Of a stretch of 64,000 bases of DNA, positions 41,969 to 50,469 are shown one piece after another; within the stretch, counting starts at the first letter, position 1; each line of letters begins with the position of its first letter. Under the pieces are notes generated by a model. That model ran no database searches, was not told where the DNA came from, and saw only the letters and a list, made by a program, of their open reading frames with translations. Location of the stretch: the NCBI GenBank assembly GCA_964630925.1, contig CAZVZK010000033.1, positions 12,747 through 76,746 of the forward strand. Direction: 5' to 3'. Origin of the DNA: RGDT01 sp964630925 (GTDB taxonomy: Bacteria > Planctomycetota > Planctomycetia > Gemmatales > Gemmataceae). The position numbers were made by a program, and so were the translations under genes.

Positions 41969-42179
41969 TTTCATGGCCTGTGGTCAGACCTCAGACACCA
42001 GGGGCGTGGCCGCCCTCCACGTCTCATTTTGTCTAACTCCACAAGCCGGTGAACGGTGACGCCGATTCTTCTTCGTGCTGGCAGCCGTTCTCTTTCTTGC
42101 GCGATCCCGAAGCGTCGCGGCTCGAAAGTCCCTGGCGGCTCTCCCGTCAACGATCCCCGCCCAGGAGTGGCCCGCCCTT

Positions 42180-44642
42180 TCACCCAACCGGGGCCGGCTT
42201 GGCGCCCCAGATCTCGGCGGCGTACTGCGCGATCGTCCGGTCCGACGAGAACGCCCCCGACGACGCCACGTTCAGGATCGCCTTCCGCGACCACGCCTCC
42301 TGGTCGGCGTACAGCTCGCCCGCCGCCGCCTGCGCCTTCGCGTACGCCCCCAGGTCGGCGAGGTGCATGTAGTAATCGCCCTTGTACAGCAGCGTCTGCC
42401 GGATCGGCTCGAAGATGCCCGGCTCCATCGTGCTGAAGTGGTCGTTGAAGATCAGGTCCAGCGCCGCGCGGATCTCCGGCTCGTTGTTGTAGTGCCACCG
42501 CGGGTCGTACCACCCCCGGCTGTTCGCCACCTGCTCCGCCGTCAGCCCGAACATGAAGAAGTTCTCCTCGCCGGCGGCCTCTGCCATCTCGATGGTGGCG
42601 CCGTCGCGGGTGCCGATGGTCAGGGCGCCGTTCATCATGAACTTCATGTTGCCCGTGCCGGACGCCTCGTACCCCGCCGTCGAGATCTGCTCCGACAGGT
42701 CCGTCGCCGGGATCAGCCTCTCGGCGAGGGTCACCGAGTAGTTCGGCAGGAACATCACCTTCAGCTTGCCCTCCATGTCGGGGTCCGCGTCGATGACCGA
42801 CGCCACGCTGGTGATGAGCTTGATGATGACCTTGGCCAGGACGTAGGCCGGGGCCGCCTTGCCCGCGAACAGGAAGGTCCTCGGCACCACCTTCGTCTTG
42901 GGATTCTGCTTGAGGCGGTCATACATCATGACCACCTGGAGGATGTTGAGCAGCTGGCGCTTGTACTCGTGGATGCGCTTCACCTGGCAGTCGAACAGGG
43001 TGTCGGGATCGACCACCGCCCCCATCGAGCGTAGCCACGACGCGAACCGCTCCTTCGCCTTCCGCTTGGCCTTGCGGAACTTCTCGCGGAACGAGGCGTC
43101 CTCCGCCAGCGGCTTCAGGCGCTGCAGCTCGTCCAGGTCGGTGATCCACCTGTCGCCGATGGCCTCGGTGATGAGCGACGACAGGGCCGGGTTGCACATG
43201 AGCAGCCAGCGCCGCGGCGTCACGCCGTTCGTCTTGTTGTTGAACCGCTCCGGGAACATCTCGGCGAAGTCCTTGACGACCTTGGTGCGCAGCAGGTCGC
43301 TGTGGATCGCCGCGACGCCGTTGGTGCTGTGCGTGCCGACGATGGCCAGGTTCGCCATCCGCACCTTGCGTTCGGCCCCCTCCTCGATGATGCTCATGCG
43401 CTGCAGGCGGCCCACGTCGCCGGGGTAGCGGTTGGCCACGTCGCCGAGGAAGCGGCGGTTGATCTCGTAGATGATCTCCAGGTGCCGGGGCAGCAGGCGG
43501 GCGAACATGTCCACCGGCCACTTCTCCAGGGCCTCCGGCAGCAGGGTGTGGTTGGTGTACGCCAGCGTGCGGTGGGTGATGTCCCAGGCCTCGTCCCACT
43601 TCAGGCCGATCTGGTCGAGCAGGTACGCCATCAATTCGCTGACGGCCATCGCCGGGTGCGTGTCGTTGAGCTGGATGGCGACCTTGTCGGGCAGCGTCCT
43701 CCACTCGTCGTTGTGCCGGCGGAATCGTCCGAGGATGTCCTCCAGCGAGCAGGCGACGAGGAAGTACTCCTGCAGGAACCGCAGCGACCGGCCCGAGGCG
43801 GTCGAGTCGTCGGGGTACAGGACGCGGGTGAGCGTCTCGGCGGCGACCTTGTCGCTGACGGCCCCGTAGAAGTCGCCGGTGCTGAATTCGCCGAAGTCGA
43901 AGTAGTCGGGGGCGGCGGCGCTCCACAGGCGGAGGGTGTTGACGGTGCGTCCGCCGTAGCCGACCACGGGGCGGTCGTAGGGGATGCCGTAGAGCTGGGT
44001 CTGCTCGCCGGGGGAGTAGTGGATCTGCCCGCCGCGCATGTCGAAGCGGCCGGCGAGGCGGACCGGCTTGGTCTCCTCGGGGCGGGCGATCTCCCACGGG
44101 TCGGGCCGGCGCAGCCAGTTGTCGGGCCGCTCCACCTGATACCCGCCCTCGAGGTCCTGGCGGAAGATGCCGTACTCGTAGCGCAGCCCGTAGCCGACCG
44201 CCGGGATCTGGAGGGTGGCCAGGGAGTCGATGAAGCACGCCGCCAGACGCCCCAGGCCGCCGTTGCCCAGCCCGGCGTCCGGCTCCTGGTCGGCGACCTT
44301 CATGAGGTCGAGGCCCTCCTTCTGGAGCATCTCGCGGACGAGGGGGTCGGCGGCCAGGTTGGTGATGTTGTTCGTCAGCGAGCGGCCGATCAGGAACTCC
44401 ATCGACAGGTAATAGACACGCTTGGGGTTGGCGGCGTTGTGGGCGGCTCGCGTCTTGATCCAACGGTGGGTGAGGATGTCGCGGACGGACCGCGCGAACG
44501 ACTCGAACTTCTGCCGCATGTGGGCGACCTTAGGGTCGATCACGTTGTCGTAGATGAGGTGGCGCTCGTACAAGGCGTTCTCGTCGCCGTGGAAGCGCAC
44601 GGAGGGGCAGTCGAGGCGCTTGAGGACGTCGGGCTGGCTCAT
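42180..44642 (-). CDS. glgP: Glycogen/starch phosphorylase
   Basis: An 820-residue glucan phosphorylase (GT35), the standard length, releasing glucose 1-phosphate from alpha-1,4-glucan. Recognisable segments are VYYLSMEFLIGRSLTNNI, GNGGLGRLAACFIDS, QLNDTHPAMAVSELM and the PLP site EASGTGNMKFMMNGA with Lys667. The ATG at 44642 gives MSQPDVLKRLDCP; an in-frame ATG at 44681 would extend it by 13 residues. It is divergent from a HAD phosphatase gene with a shared palindromic promoter region. No other glycogen genes are in the window. Confidence 0.97.
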   Translation of the reverse strand: MSQPDVLKRLDCPSVRFHGDENALYERHLIYDNVIDPKVAHMRQKFESFARSVRDILTHRWIKTRAAHNAANPKRVYYLSMEFLIGRSLTNNITNLAADPLVREMLQKEGLDLMKVADQEPDAGLGNGGLGRLAACFIDSLATLQIPAVGYGLRYEYGIFRQDLEGGYQVERPDNWLRRPDPWEIARPEETKPVRLAGRFDMRGGQIHYSPGEQTQLYGIPYDRPVVGYGGRTVNTLRLWSAAAPDYFDFGEFSTGDFYGAVSDKVAAETLTRVLYPDDSTASGRSLRFLQEYFLVACSLEDILGRFRRHNDEWRTLPDKVAIQLNDTHPAMAVSELMAYLLDQIGLKWDEAWDITHRTLAYTNHTLLPEALEKWPVDMFARLLPRHLEIIYEINRRFLGDVANRYPGDVGRLQRMSIIEEGAERKVRMANLAIVGTHSTNGVAAIHSDLLRTKVVKDFAEMFPERFNNKTNGVTPRRWLLMCNPALSSLITEAIGDRWITDLDELQRLKPLAEDASFREKFRKAKRKAKERFASWLRSMGAVVDPDTLFDCQVKRIHEYKRQLLNILQVVMMYDRLKQNPKTKVVPRTFLFAGKAAPAYVLAKVIIKLITSVASVIDADPDMEGKLKVMFLPNYSVTLAERLIPATDLSEQISTAGYEASGTGNMKFMMNGALTIGTRDGATIEMAEAAGEENFFMFGLTAEQVANSRGWYDPRWHYNNEPEIRAALDLIFNDHFSTMEPGIFEPIRQTLLYKGDYYMHLADLGAYAKAQAAAGELYADQEAWSRKAILNVASSGAFSSDRTIAQYAAEIWGAKPAPVG

Positions 44643-44676
44643 GTCGGGAGGCTCCGGCGGAAGGGGACGCGCGGAT

Positions 44677-44712
44677 GTCATTGTCGGGAAAGGGCCGGCG
44701 CGTGACAATGAC
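44677..44712. promoter_or_regulatory. Symmetric divergent promoter palindrome (glgP / HAD phosphatase)
   Basis: GTCATTGTC (44677-44685) and its exact complement GACAATGAC (44704-44712) flank 18 bases. On the minus strand this provides TTGTCA (44703-44708), 17 bases, GACAAT (44680-44685); on the plus strand TTGTCG (44681-44686), 17 bases, GACAAT (44704-44709). Thus each arm can be the -35 of one gene and the -10 of the other. It could also be an operator for a regulator shared by both genes. Confidence 0.5.
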
Positions 44713-44730
44713 GGGGTCGGAGGATGCGCG

Positions 44731-45387
44731 ATGCGGCCGGGCCTGCTGGTGACCGATTTCGACGGGACGCTCACGCGGAACGACTTCTACCGCCTGGTGG
44801 CCGAGGCGTTCGACCCGCCCGGCATCGCGACGTTCTGGCCGGGGTATCTCGATGGGCGGTACACGCACTTCGAGGCGTTGGCCGGCATCTTCGCGACCGT
44901 GGAGGCGACGGAGGCCGACTGGCTGCGTCTGGTGGATCGCGCCGGCGTCGAGCCGGAGCTGGCCGCGTGGGTGGGTCGGCTGCACGAGGCGGGCTGGGAC
45001 GTGACGGTGGCGTCGGCGGGGTGCCACTGGTACATCGGGCGCATCCTGGCGTCGGCGGGGGTGGAGCTGGAGGTCCACGCCAACCCCGGCCGCGTCGAGG
45101 GCGGCAAGCTCGTGATGGAGCTGGCCCCTGACGGGCCGTTCTTCTGCCCGAAGGTCGGCATCGACAAGGCGGCGGTGGTGCGTGCCGGGATCGAGCGCGG
45201 GCAGACGGTGGCGTTCGCCGGGGACGGGCTCCCCGACGCGCCGGCGGCGAAACTGGTCCCGGCGGGGCGGCGCTTCGCGCGGCACGACCTGGCGACGGCG
45301 CTGCGGCGTGAGGGGCTGCCGTTCAGGCCGTTCGAGGCGTGGGGCGAGGTGGCGCGGATGCTGTGCGAGGGGTCAGCGCTTCGCTGA
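44731..45387 (+). CDS. HAD-superfamily phosphatase, MtnX/SerB-like
   Basis: A 218-residue protein. Motif I is VTDFDGTLTRND with nucleophile Asp9 and Asp11; a Ser motif II is TVASAGCHWYIG; the Lys and Asp motifs are KVGIDKAAVV and VAFAGDGLPDAPAA. The cap insertion (FYRLVAEAFDPPGIATFWPGYL) resembles the MtnX-like family that dephosphorylates 2-hydroxy-3-keto-5-methylthiopentenyl phosphate, but no methionine-salvage gene is near. A GGAGGA lies about 6 bases before the ATG. It ends inside a palindrome shared with the convergent DUF4058 gene. Confidence 0.85.
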   Translation: MRPGLLVTDFDGTLTRNDFYRLVAEAFDPPGIATFWPGYLDGRYTHFEALAGIFATVEATEADWLRLVDRAGVEPELAAWVGRLHEAGWDVTVASAGCHWYIGRILASAGVELEVHANPGRVEGGKLVMELAPDGPFFCPKVGIDKAAVVRAGIERGQTVAFAGDGLPDAPAAKLVPAGRRFARHDLATALRREGLPFRPFEAWGEVARMLCEGSALR

Positions 45388-46141
45388 CGAGGCCGTCCCG
45401 CGCACCCACCTCGCCTCCGCCGACGCCAGGCGGATGCCCAGAGGCTTGGAGTAGTCGATGTCGAGCCAGTACCGCGAGCGGGCGTAGATCCCATCCACCA
45501 GCGGCTGGAGCGGGATGACGAGGTCGGGGTCTCGGCGTGCCAGCGGGATGCGCAGCGGGGGTAGCGGGTCGCGGTAGGAGGCCCGCCACACGCGGCACGA
45601 GGGGGCGCTCGGCTTGCGGGAGAGCAGGACGTAGTAGGGGGAGTCGGGCATCCCCTCCAGCATGGGCATCCGCGTCCCGCGGAGAAGGAGATCGACCTCG
45701 ATGAAGTGTGCCGACCCGAGGAGGGCGGCGTTACGCTCGAGGGCGTACTTGTCCCACCCCTCGGTGCCGTGCCGCTTGTTGGCGGGCGACAGGATCTCGA
45801 TACAGGCGACGAGGTGCGGCTCTTCCCGCGCGAGGCTGATCTCGATGAACGTCTCGCGGTGTTGCTCCTCGATGAAGGGGAGGACCGTGATGCCGCCGTC
45901 ATCCCCTTCACTCTCGGCCCCGCGGCCCGAGGATACCGACATCGGGCATCATCGCCGGGTCTTCCTTGCCATCGACCCCGGCGAGGACGACGTAGGAACG
46001 CTCATCGATCCGGCAGCGGTAGCCATCCGGCAAGTCGGCGGAGATGGCGCGGTCGAGATCGCCGATGAGCTTGTGGTGGAAGTCGGGCCAGCTCTCCTGG
46101 GCCTCGATGTACGGGTCCATGCCGGGGAACGGTGACTTCAT
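45373..46141 (-). pseudogene. DUF4058-family protein interrupted by a frameshift
   Basis: The two reading frames 45908-46141 (SPFPGMDPYIEAQESWPDFHHKLIGDL ... MMPDVGIL) and 45373-45942 (ITVLPFIEEQHRETFIEISL ... ACIEILSPANKRHG ... YWLDIDYSKPLGI) are the N- and C-terminal parts of one DUF4058 protein of about 255 residues. They overlap by 35 bases and differ by +1. Dropping one base in the GGGG run near 45919-45926 would join them. A GGAGGGC ribosome binding site precedes the ATG. It is either a recent pseudogene, an assembly error in a homopolymer, or a programmed shift. The family is of unknown function. Confidence 0.85.
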
Positions 46142-46208
46142 GATGGGTGCCCTCCGTCGGCATTATGCCGGGCGGGCACGGGCCGGGGCAAGGCGTCATC
46201 CGGATGCT

Positions 46209-46460
46209 TCAAGGCCGGATCACGAACACGCCCTCGCCTTGCTCCCCGACCAGGAGCTGGAGGCCCCGCCCTTCGGCGACTTTCCTCACCTCGTCCTCCT
46301 GAGCGGCGCGCAGCAAGATGGTCAGCCAGTCGGCGCCCGGGTGCTCGGCCACCGGGAAGCGACAATCCTCGGGCGGCTCCCAGGTGAGCTCTCCCAGCTC
46401 CCCGACGTGATCTCGGTTAGAGGCAATACCGTTCAACGAAGGGGAGGTCGCTCGTGTGCC
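46209..46460 (-). pseudogene. Truncated gene remnant ending at the IS insertion
   Basis: On the minus strand about 73 residues from an unknown protein are readable (DHVGELGELTWEPPEDCRFPVAEHPGADWLTILL ... LQLLVGEQGEGVFVIRP, then stop at 46209). The frame has no ribosome binding site and opens right at the IS end at 46461. Nothing of the missing 5 prime part is seen beyond the far IS end at 48060. So the IS, or an associated deletion, appears to have removed the start of the gene. Confidence 0.45.
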
Positions 46461-46520
46461 GGGTGGCCGGGGTCGGCTTTGAGACCCCCATAGGCACCAG
46501 TTTAGGCGGAGAGGGCAAAG

Positions 46521-46576
46521 AGGGAGGCCCCGGTAGGATGTGTTTACCAAGACCCATCCTTCCCCGGAGCCTCCCT
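46521..46576 (+). promoter_or_regulatory. Hairpin over the transposase start region
   Basis: The strand at 46521-46540 (AGGGAGGCCCCGG then TAGGATG) folds back on 46555-46576 (CATCCTT then CCCCGGAGCCTCCC), leaving a short loop. Together these make a stem of about 18 pairs covering the possible start codons. Such stems in insertion sequences block translation of messages read in from outside the element. Confidence 0.5.
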
Positions 46577-48018
46577 TGGAAGTCCAACTTACCGACCTGC
46601 CCGCGCGCCTCCAATCCCTCTTCACCGCCGACGCCGAGGCCGCCGCACTCGCCTCCGGCCTCATCGCCCGCAAGCGCAAGGTCACCGGCCCCGCCCTCGC
46701 ACAGGGCCTCGTCTTCGGCTGGCTCCAGCAGCCCGACGCCGGCACCGCCGCCCTCCTCCCCTCCCTCGCCCGCGCCGGCGCCAAGATCACCGCCCAGTCC
46801 CTCGACGCACGCTTCACCCCCCGCGCCGCCGACTTCCTCCGCTCCCTCCTCGACAAGGCAACCGCCCGCCTCCTCGCCACGCCCTCGCGCGCCTTAGGCC
46901 TCCTCTCACGCTTCGAGGGCGTCTACCTCACCGACTGCGCCTCCGTCGCCCTGCCCGCCGCCCTCGCCGCCGGCTGGCCCGGCTGCAAGGGCGACCCCGA
47001 GGGCGACGGCGGCAAGGCCGCCATGAAGGTGCTGGTCCGCCACGAGGTGTCCGGCGGCGCCGTCACCGGCCTGTCGCTGCACGCCGGCAGGGCCTCCGAC
47101 GCCGAGGCCGCCTCCGGCCACGCCCCGCACCCGCCCGGCTCGCTCCGCCTGGCCGACCTCGGCTTCTTCGGCCTGGACGCCCTGGCCGCCTGCGTCGCGG
47201 GGGGCGCCCACTACGTCACCTGCGTCAAGGGCGCCTGCCTGGTGTACGACAAGCACGGGCGCAAATGGAAGCTGGCGCGGTATTTGGCGCGGCAGAGGTG
47301 CGACAGGCTGGACCGGGAGATGTGGCTGGGCGAGGGCAGGAGGCTCAAGGGGCGCCTGCTCGCCATCCGCGCCCCCGAGGCCGTGGCGGCCAAGAGGCGG
47401 AAGGACGCCCGCGAGTCGGCGCGGGATCACGGGGGGGAGGCGCGGGAGGAGACGCTGTCGGCGTGCGGGTGGACGGTGTTCTTCACGAGCGTGCCGCGCT
47501 GGCTGCTGACGTTGCAGGAGGCGTGGGTGATGTACCGGGTGCGCTGGCAGGCGGGGCTGCTCTTCAAGACGTGGAAGTCGGACGGGCTGGTGGACGAGTC
47601 GCGGAGCGCCAAGCCGGATCGCGTCCTGTGCGAGGTGCTGGCGGAGCTGCTCGGCGCGGCCGTGCAGGGGTGGCTGCTGCTGGCGTGCGGCGGCGCGGGG
47701 ATGGGCGAGAAGAGCAGGCGGCAGGCGGCCAGGGCGGTGCGTCAGCAGGTGGGGCACGTGGCGGCGGCGCTGCGCGGCCTGGCGCGGCTGGCGGGGGCGC
47801 TGGCGACGATGGCGGTGATGGTGGCGGCGGCGCCGAAGGTGCGCAAGCGGAAGGGGAGGCCGGCGACGTTCCAGACGCTGCTCGACCCGTACAACGACGG
47901 GCTCTCGGCGGAGACGGGCCAGGACCCACGCGCCGAGCCGAGTTACGAGGACGAGGACGAAGAGGGTGACCCACCACCGCCCGCACGGAAGCGTGGCCCG
48001 GCACGCCGGGTTGGCTAA
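46540..48018 (+). CDS. IS4-family transposase with altered catalytic Glu
   Basis: A 492-residue DDE transposase of the IS4 family. The first Asp is in GVYLTDCASVALP and the second in LRLADLGFFGLD. The YREK region reads YRVRWQAGLLFKTWKS: Tyr, Arg and the Lys are kept, but the catalytic Glu (usually YRxRWQxELLFK) is Gly here, encoded by GGG instead of GAG. That should abolish strand transfer. The start is GTG at 46540; a TTG at 46576, close to the family-typical N-terminus, is an alternative. A charged C-terminal tail of about 40 residues (EDEDEEGDPP) ends in the right end of the element. Confidence 0.92.
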   Translation: MFTKTHPSPEPPLEVQLTDLPARLQSLFTADAEAAALASGLIARKRKVTGPALAQGLVFGWLQQPDAGTAALLPSLARAGAKITAQSLDARFTPRAADFLRSLLDKATARLLATPSRALGLLSRFEGVYLTDCASVALPAALAAGWPGCKGDPEGDGGKAAMKVLVRHEVSGGAVTGLSLHAGRASDAEAASGHAPHPPGSLRLADLGFFGLDALAACVAGGAHYVTCVKGACLVYDKHGRKWKLARYLARQRCDRLDREMWLGEGRRLKGRLLAIRAPEAVAAKRRKDARESARDHGGEAREETLSACGWTVFFTSVPRWLLTLQEAWVMYRVRWQAGLLFKTWKSDGLVDESRSAKPDRVLCEVLAELLGAAVQGWLLLACGGAGMGEKSRRQAARAVRQQVGHVAAALRGLARLAGALATMAVMVAAAPKVRKRKGRPATFQTLLDPYNDGLSAETGQDPRAEPSYEDEDEEGDPPPPARKRGPARRVG

Positions 48019-48082
48019 AACTGGTGCGTGTGTGGGTCTCAAAGCCGACCCCGGCCACCCCAGAGGCAACCGGAGGGCGCGG

Positions 48083-49252
48083 TCACTCCTTGACGCGTGG
48101 CAGCTCGGCGTAGCGGAGGTTGCGGAAGCTCAGGTCGGTCGTCGGGTCGTGGCCCTGGATGCTGATGGCGCCGGCCTTCGCCCGGTAGCCGCTGCGCGGG
48201 TTGTCGTGGGCGGCCCGGCCGTCGGTCCAATCCACCTGCTGGACGCCGTTCACCCACGTCGCGATGTGCCGGCCTCGGGCCATCACGGTCATCGTGAACC
48301 ACTCGCCGTCCTTGGCCACGCCCTTGCGTGCGGGGATGCGCCGGTAGATGGCGCCCGTGCCGAAGTCGCGCGCGGCGGAGGTCACCTCGCGGGTGCCGGT
48401 CTTCTTGCCCGTCCCGGGGTCGAAGACGTCGACGAGGTGCTTCTTCGGCGGCGAGAGGGTGAAGTCGTTCTGGATCTGCGCCTCGTAGCCGTTCTGATAC
48501 TCGCCGGGGATGGCGCGGAAGAAGATGCCGCTGTTGAGGTGCTTGCCGTTCGACCTGCACTCCAGTCGGAGGATGAAGTCGTCGAGGTGCCTGTCGGTGG
48601 CGAGATCGCCGGGGCCGTCCTTGACGTGCAGCTCGCCGTCCTTGACGGTGAACTTCGACTTCTCGCGTTTGGCGTCCTTCGTCACCTTCCAGCCGGCGAG
48701 GGTCTTGCCGTCGAACAGGGTGCCATCCAGGTCTGGGAGGAATCGGGCCAGACGCAGCTCCAGCACGGTGCCGGCGGGCACGTCGAACGCCAGCGGCCCC
48801 GACCCGGCCGGCCCGCGCATGGCGAGGCCCGTCTCGGTGGACATCATCTCCTCCTTCAGGCCGGGGACGCGGCCCTCGGGTGTGACCCGCACGGTCCCGG
48901 GCCTGTCGGCGCGGCGTGTGACCGTCACGGCCGTCCAGCGGTCCTTGCGTGAGTGGAGGGAGCGGATGCCGGGGGCCTTCTCGCCCAGCTCGGCGAGGGA
49001 GGGGTAGGTGACGGCCGGGGGCTTGTCGCCGCCCCGCCAGCGTGCCTCGATGACGGTGACGCCGAAGCGGAAATGGGCCGTGGTCTCGGCCCGGGCCGGC
49101 TTATCGCCGCCGACGTGCAGGACGCCCTCTTTGATGCTCGAATCGCCGACGATCTTCCAGCCGAAGGTGGATTCGCCGTCGTAGAGCGACAGCCAGCCCT
49201 TGTCGTCCTTGACGTCCGCGGCCAGGGCGAGCAGCAGGATGAGGGGGGTCAT
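48083..49252 (-). CDS. DUF1080 (3-keto-disaccharide hydrolase-like) secreted protein
   Basis: A 389-residue protein with a short signal sequence (TPLILLLALAADV). The recognisable DUF1080 module, a concanavalin-like jelly roll common in planctomycetes, runs from about residue 175 to the end: GTLFDGKTLAGWKVTKD, NSGIFFRAIPGEYQNGYEAQIQND, EWFTMTVMARGRHIATWVNGVQQVDW and FRNLRYAEL. The first half (GWLSLYDGESTFGWKIVGD ...) is a weaker copy of the same motif, so the protein may be a tandem domain. Such proteins act on disaccharides or plant-like polysaccharides. Its start overlaps the ATP-grasp gene end by 4 bases. Confidence 0.88.
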   Translation of the reverse strand: MTPLILLLALAADVKDDKGWLSLYDGESTFGWKIVGDSSIKEGVLHVGGDKPARAETTAHFRFGVTVIEARWRGGDKPPAVTYPSLAELGEKAPGIRSLHSRKDRWTAVTVTRRADRPGTVRVTPEGRVPGLKEEMMSTETGLAMRGPAGSGPLAFDVPAGTVLELRLARFLPDLDGTLFDGKTLAGWKVTKDAKREKSKFTVKDGELHVKDGPGDLATDRHLDDFILRLECRSNGKHLNSGIFFRAIPGEYQNGYEAQIQNDFTLSPPKKHLVDVFDPGTGKKTGTREVTSAARDFGTGAIYRRIPARKGVAKDGEWFTMTVMARGRHIATWVNGVQQVDWTDGRAAHDNPRSGYRAKAGAISIQGHDPTTDLSFRNLRYAELPRVKE

Positions 49253-50163
49253 CGGCCTTCCTCCGTGGTGAGAAGCCTGGTGAGCGACTCCGTCAGCGGC
49301 AGCCCGCACCGCGCCTCGAAGCCGCGGAACATGGGCGACGGGTTCGCCTCGAGGAAGACGTATCGGCCGTCGGGGTCCAAACGGTAGTCGATGCCGGTCC
49401 ACATCAATTTGAGCGTCTCCGCGATCTGCAGCGAGCGGGCCGCCACGTCGGCGGGGAGGTCGTGGGGGGTGATGGTGGGGTCGTCGGTGTCGCGGAAGTC
49501 GATGTGTTCGGACTTCACCTCGCAGGCCAGGACGCGGCCGCCGGCGACGAAGGCGCGGATGTTCGTGCCGGGGATCTCTTCTTGCAGGGTGACGGGGGAG
49601 AGGGCGAGGTTCCTGAGGTTGGCCTCGGTGAGGTGGTTGGGGGTGAGGCGGCGGGTGTGGGCGCCGCCCTGGACGGGCTTGAAGATGCAGGAGGGGTGGG
49701 TGGCGGCGAACTCGCGGACGCTCTCCGGGTCGTTGCCGAGGCAGGTGGCCGGCACCGGCACGCCGAGGGCGGCGACGCGGGCGAGCTGGACGGGCTTGGT
49801 CTGGTGCATGAGGAAGCCGTCCCAGCCGTTGACCCAGCGTGCGGGGAGGCCGATGAGGAAGGACTCGAACATGCCGCGGGCGTCGTTGCCGGCGATGAAG
49901 GCCTGCTCGGGGTCGGGGAGGTCGGGGTGGGGGACGCTGTTGTAGCAGCGCCAGTAGACGGAGCGGACCTCGCCGGGCTGGAGGGTGCGTCCGGTGGGGA
50001 GCTTGACGCGCCAGCCGCCGGAGGACGGGTCGAGGGCGAGGCGGAGGTCGGAGGGGTACCAGCGGCTGTCGAGCATCTCGGCGTCGAGGCCGAGGGAGTC
50101 GAGGTGGGCGAGCATGAAGGAGGCGTGGTCGTCGTCGTGTCCGCCCAGGATGAGAACGGTCAT
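49249..50163 (-). CDS. ATP-grasp protein of the RimK/MvdC-D type
   Basis: A 304-residue ATP-grasp ligase-like protein. It begins MTVLILGGHDDDHASFMLAHL, has VYWRCYNSVP near residue 70, CIFKPVQGGAHTRR (ATP-binding Lys and Gly-rich loop at about 161-172), LQEEIPGTNIRAFV and the metal-binding FLEANPSPMFRGFE. It resembles enzymes that make peptide or ester bonds on small peptides (microviridin-type MvdC/MvdD) or RimK. No precursor peptide is visible upstream. Its stop and the DUF1080 start share ATGA. Confidence 0.85.
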   Translation of the reverse strand: MTVLILGGHDDDHASFMLAHLDSLGLDAEMLDSRWYPSDLRLALDPSSGGWRVKLPTGRTLQPGEVRSVYWRCYNSVPHPDLPDPEQAFIAGNDARGMFESFLIGLPARWVNGWDGFLMHQTKPVQLARVAALGVPVPATCLGNDPESVREFAATHPSCIFKPVQGGAHTRRLTPNHLTEANLRNLALSPVTLQEEIPGTNIRAFVAGGRVLACEVKSEHIDFRDTDDPTITPHDLPADVAARSLQIAETLKLMWTGIDYRLDPDGRYVFLEANPSPMFRGFEARCGLPLTESLTRLLTTEEGR

Positions 50164-50442
50164 TGGCGGGGCCTCGTGGCAGAGCGCGGGCGGGTGTTGG
50201 ATAAGATACACGGCGGGGTGAGAATGTCCGACGGGCCGGTGGTCGGGGCGGTGTGGGTGAGGGTTGCCGGGGTGGGCGCGAGAGCGAGCCCGCAAGCGGC
50301 GGCGCTGCGATGGAGAGGGGTCGGGCGAGCGCTGGTGTGGTTGCAACGTGGGGTGTTGTCTGCCGCGTGTGTTTCCGGCCTGGGGGCCTGGAACCACGGG
50401 GGCCGTACAGGGAGGCCGGGAGCACACGCCCGGCTCGACAAC

Positions 50443-50462
50443 CCCCAAGTGCTGACTTGGGG
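50443..50462. other. Short perfect palindrome in non-coding DNA
   Basis: CCCCAAGT (50443-50450) and ACTTGGGG (50455-50462) form an 8-pair stem around the loop GCTG. It lies in 50164-50469, a stretch without any gene where nothing else is convincing, close to the end of the portal-like remnant. It may be a terminator left from the phage gene or a protein-binding site. Confidence 0.3.
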
Positions 50463-50469
50463 TGGCGCG

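Larger units (their letters stand above)
46461..48060. mobile_element. IS4-family insertion sequence, about 1.6 kb
   Basis: Terminal inverted repeats of 27 perfectly matching bases lie at 46461-46487 and 48034-48060, starting GGGTGGCCGGGG and ending at GAGACCC; imperfect matching continues inward (GCACCAGTTT). One transposase gene fills the element. No target-site duplication is seen in the first bases outside either end, suggesting rearrangement after insertion or loss of one flank. It abuts the truncated gene to the left. Confidence 0.9.

Noticed and set aside
46400..48120. Target-site duplication for the IS4 element
   Set aside because: An AGAGGCAA occurs near both ends (46423-46430 and 48062-48069) but the left copy is about 30 bases outside the terminal repeat, so it does not flank the element correctly.
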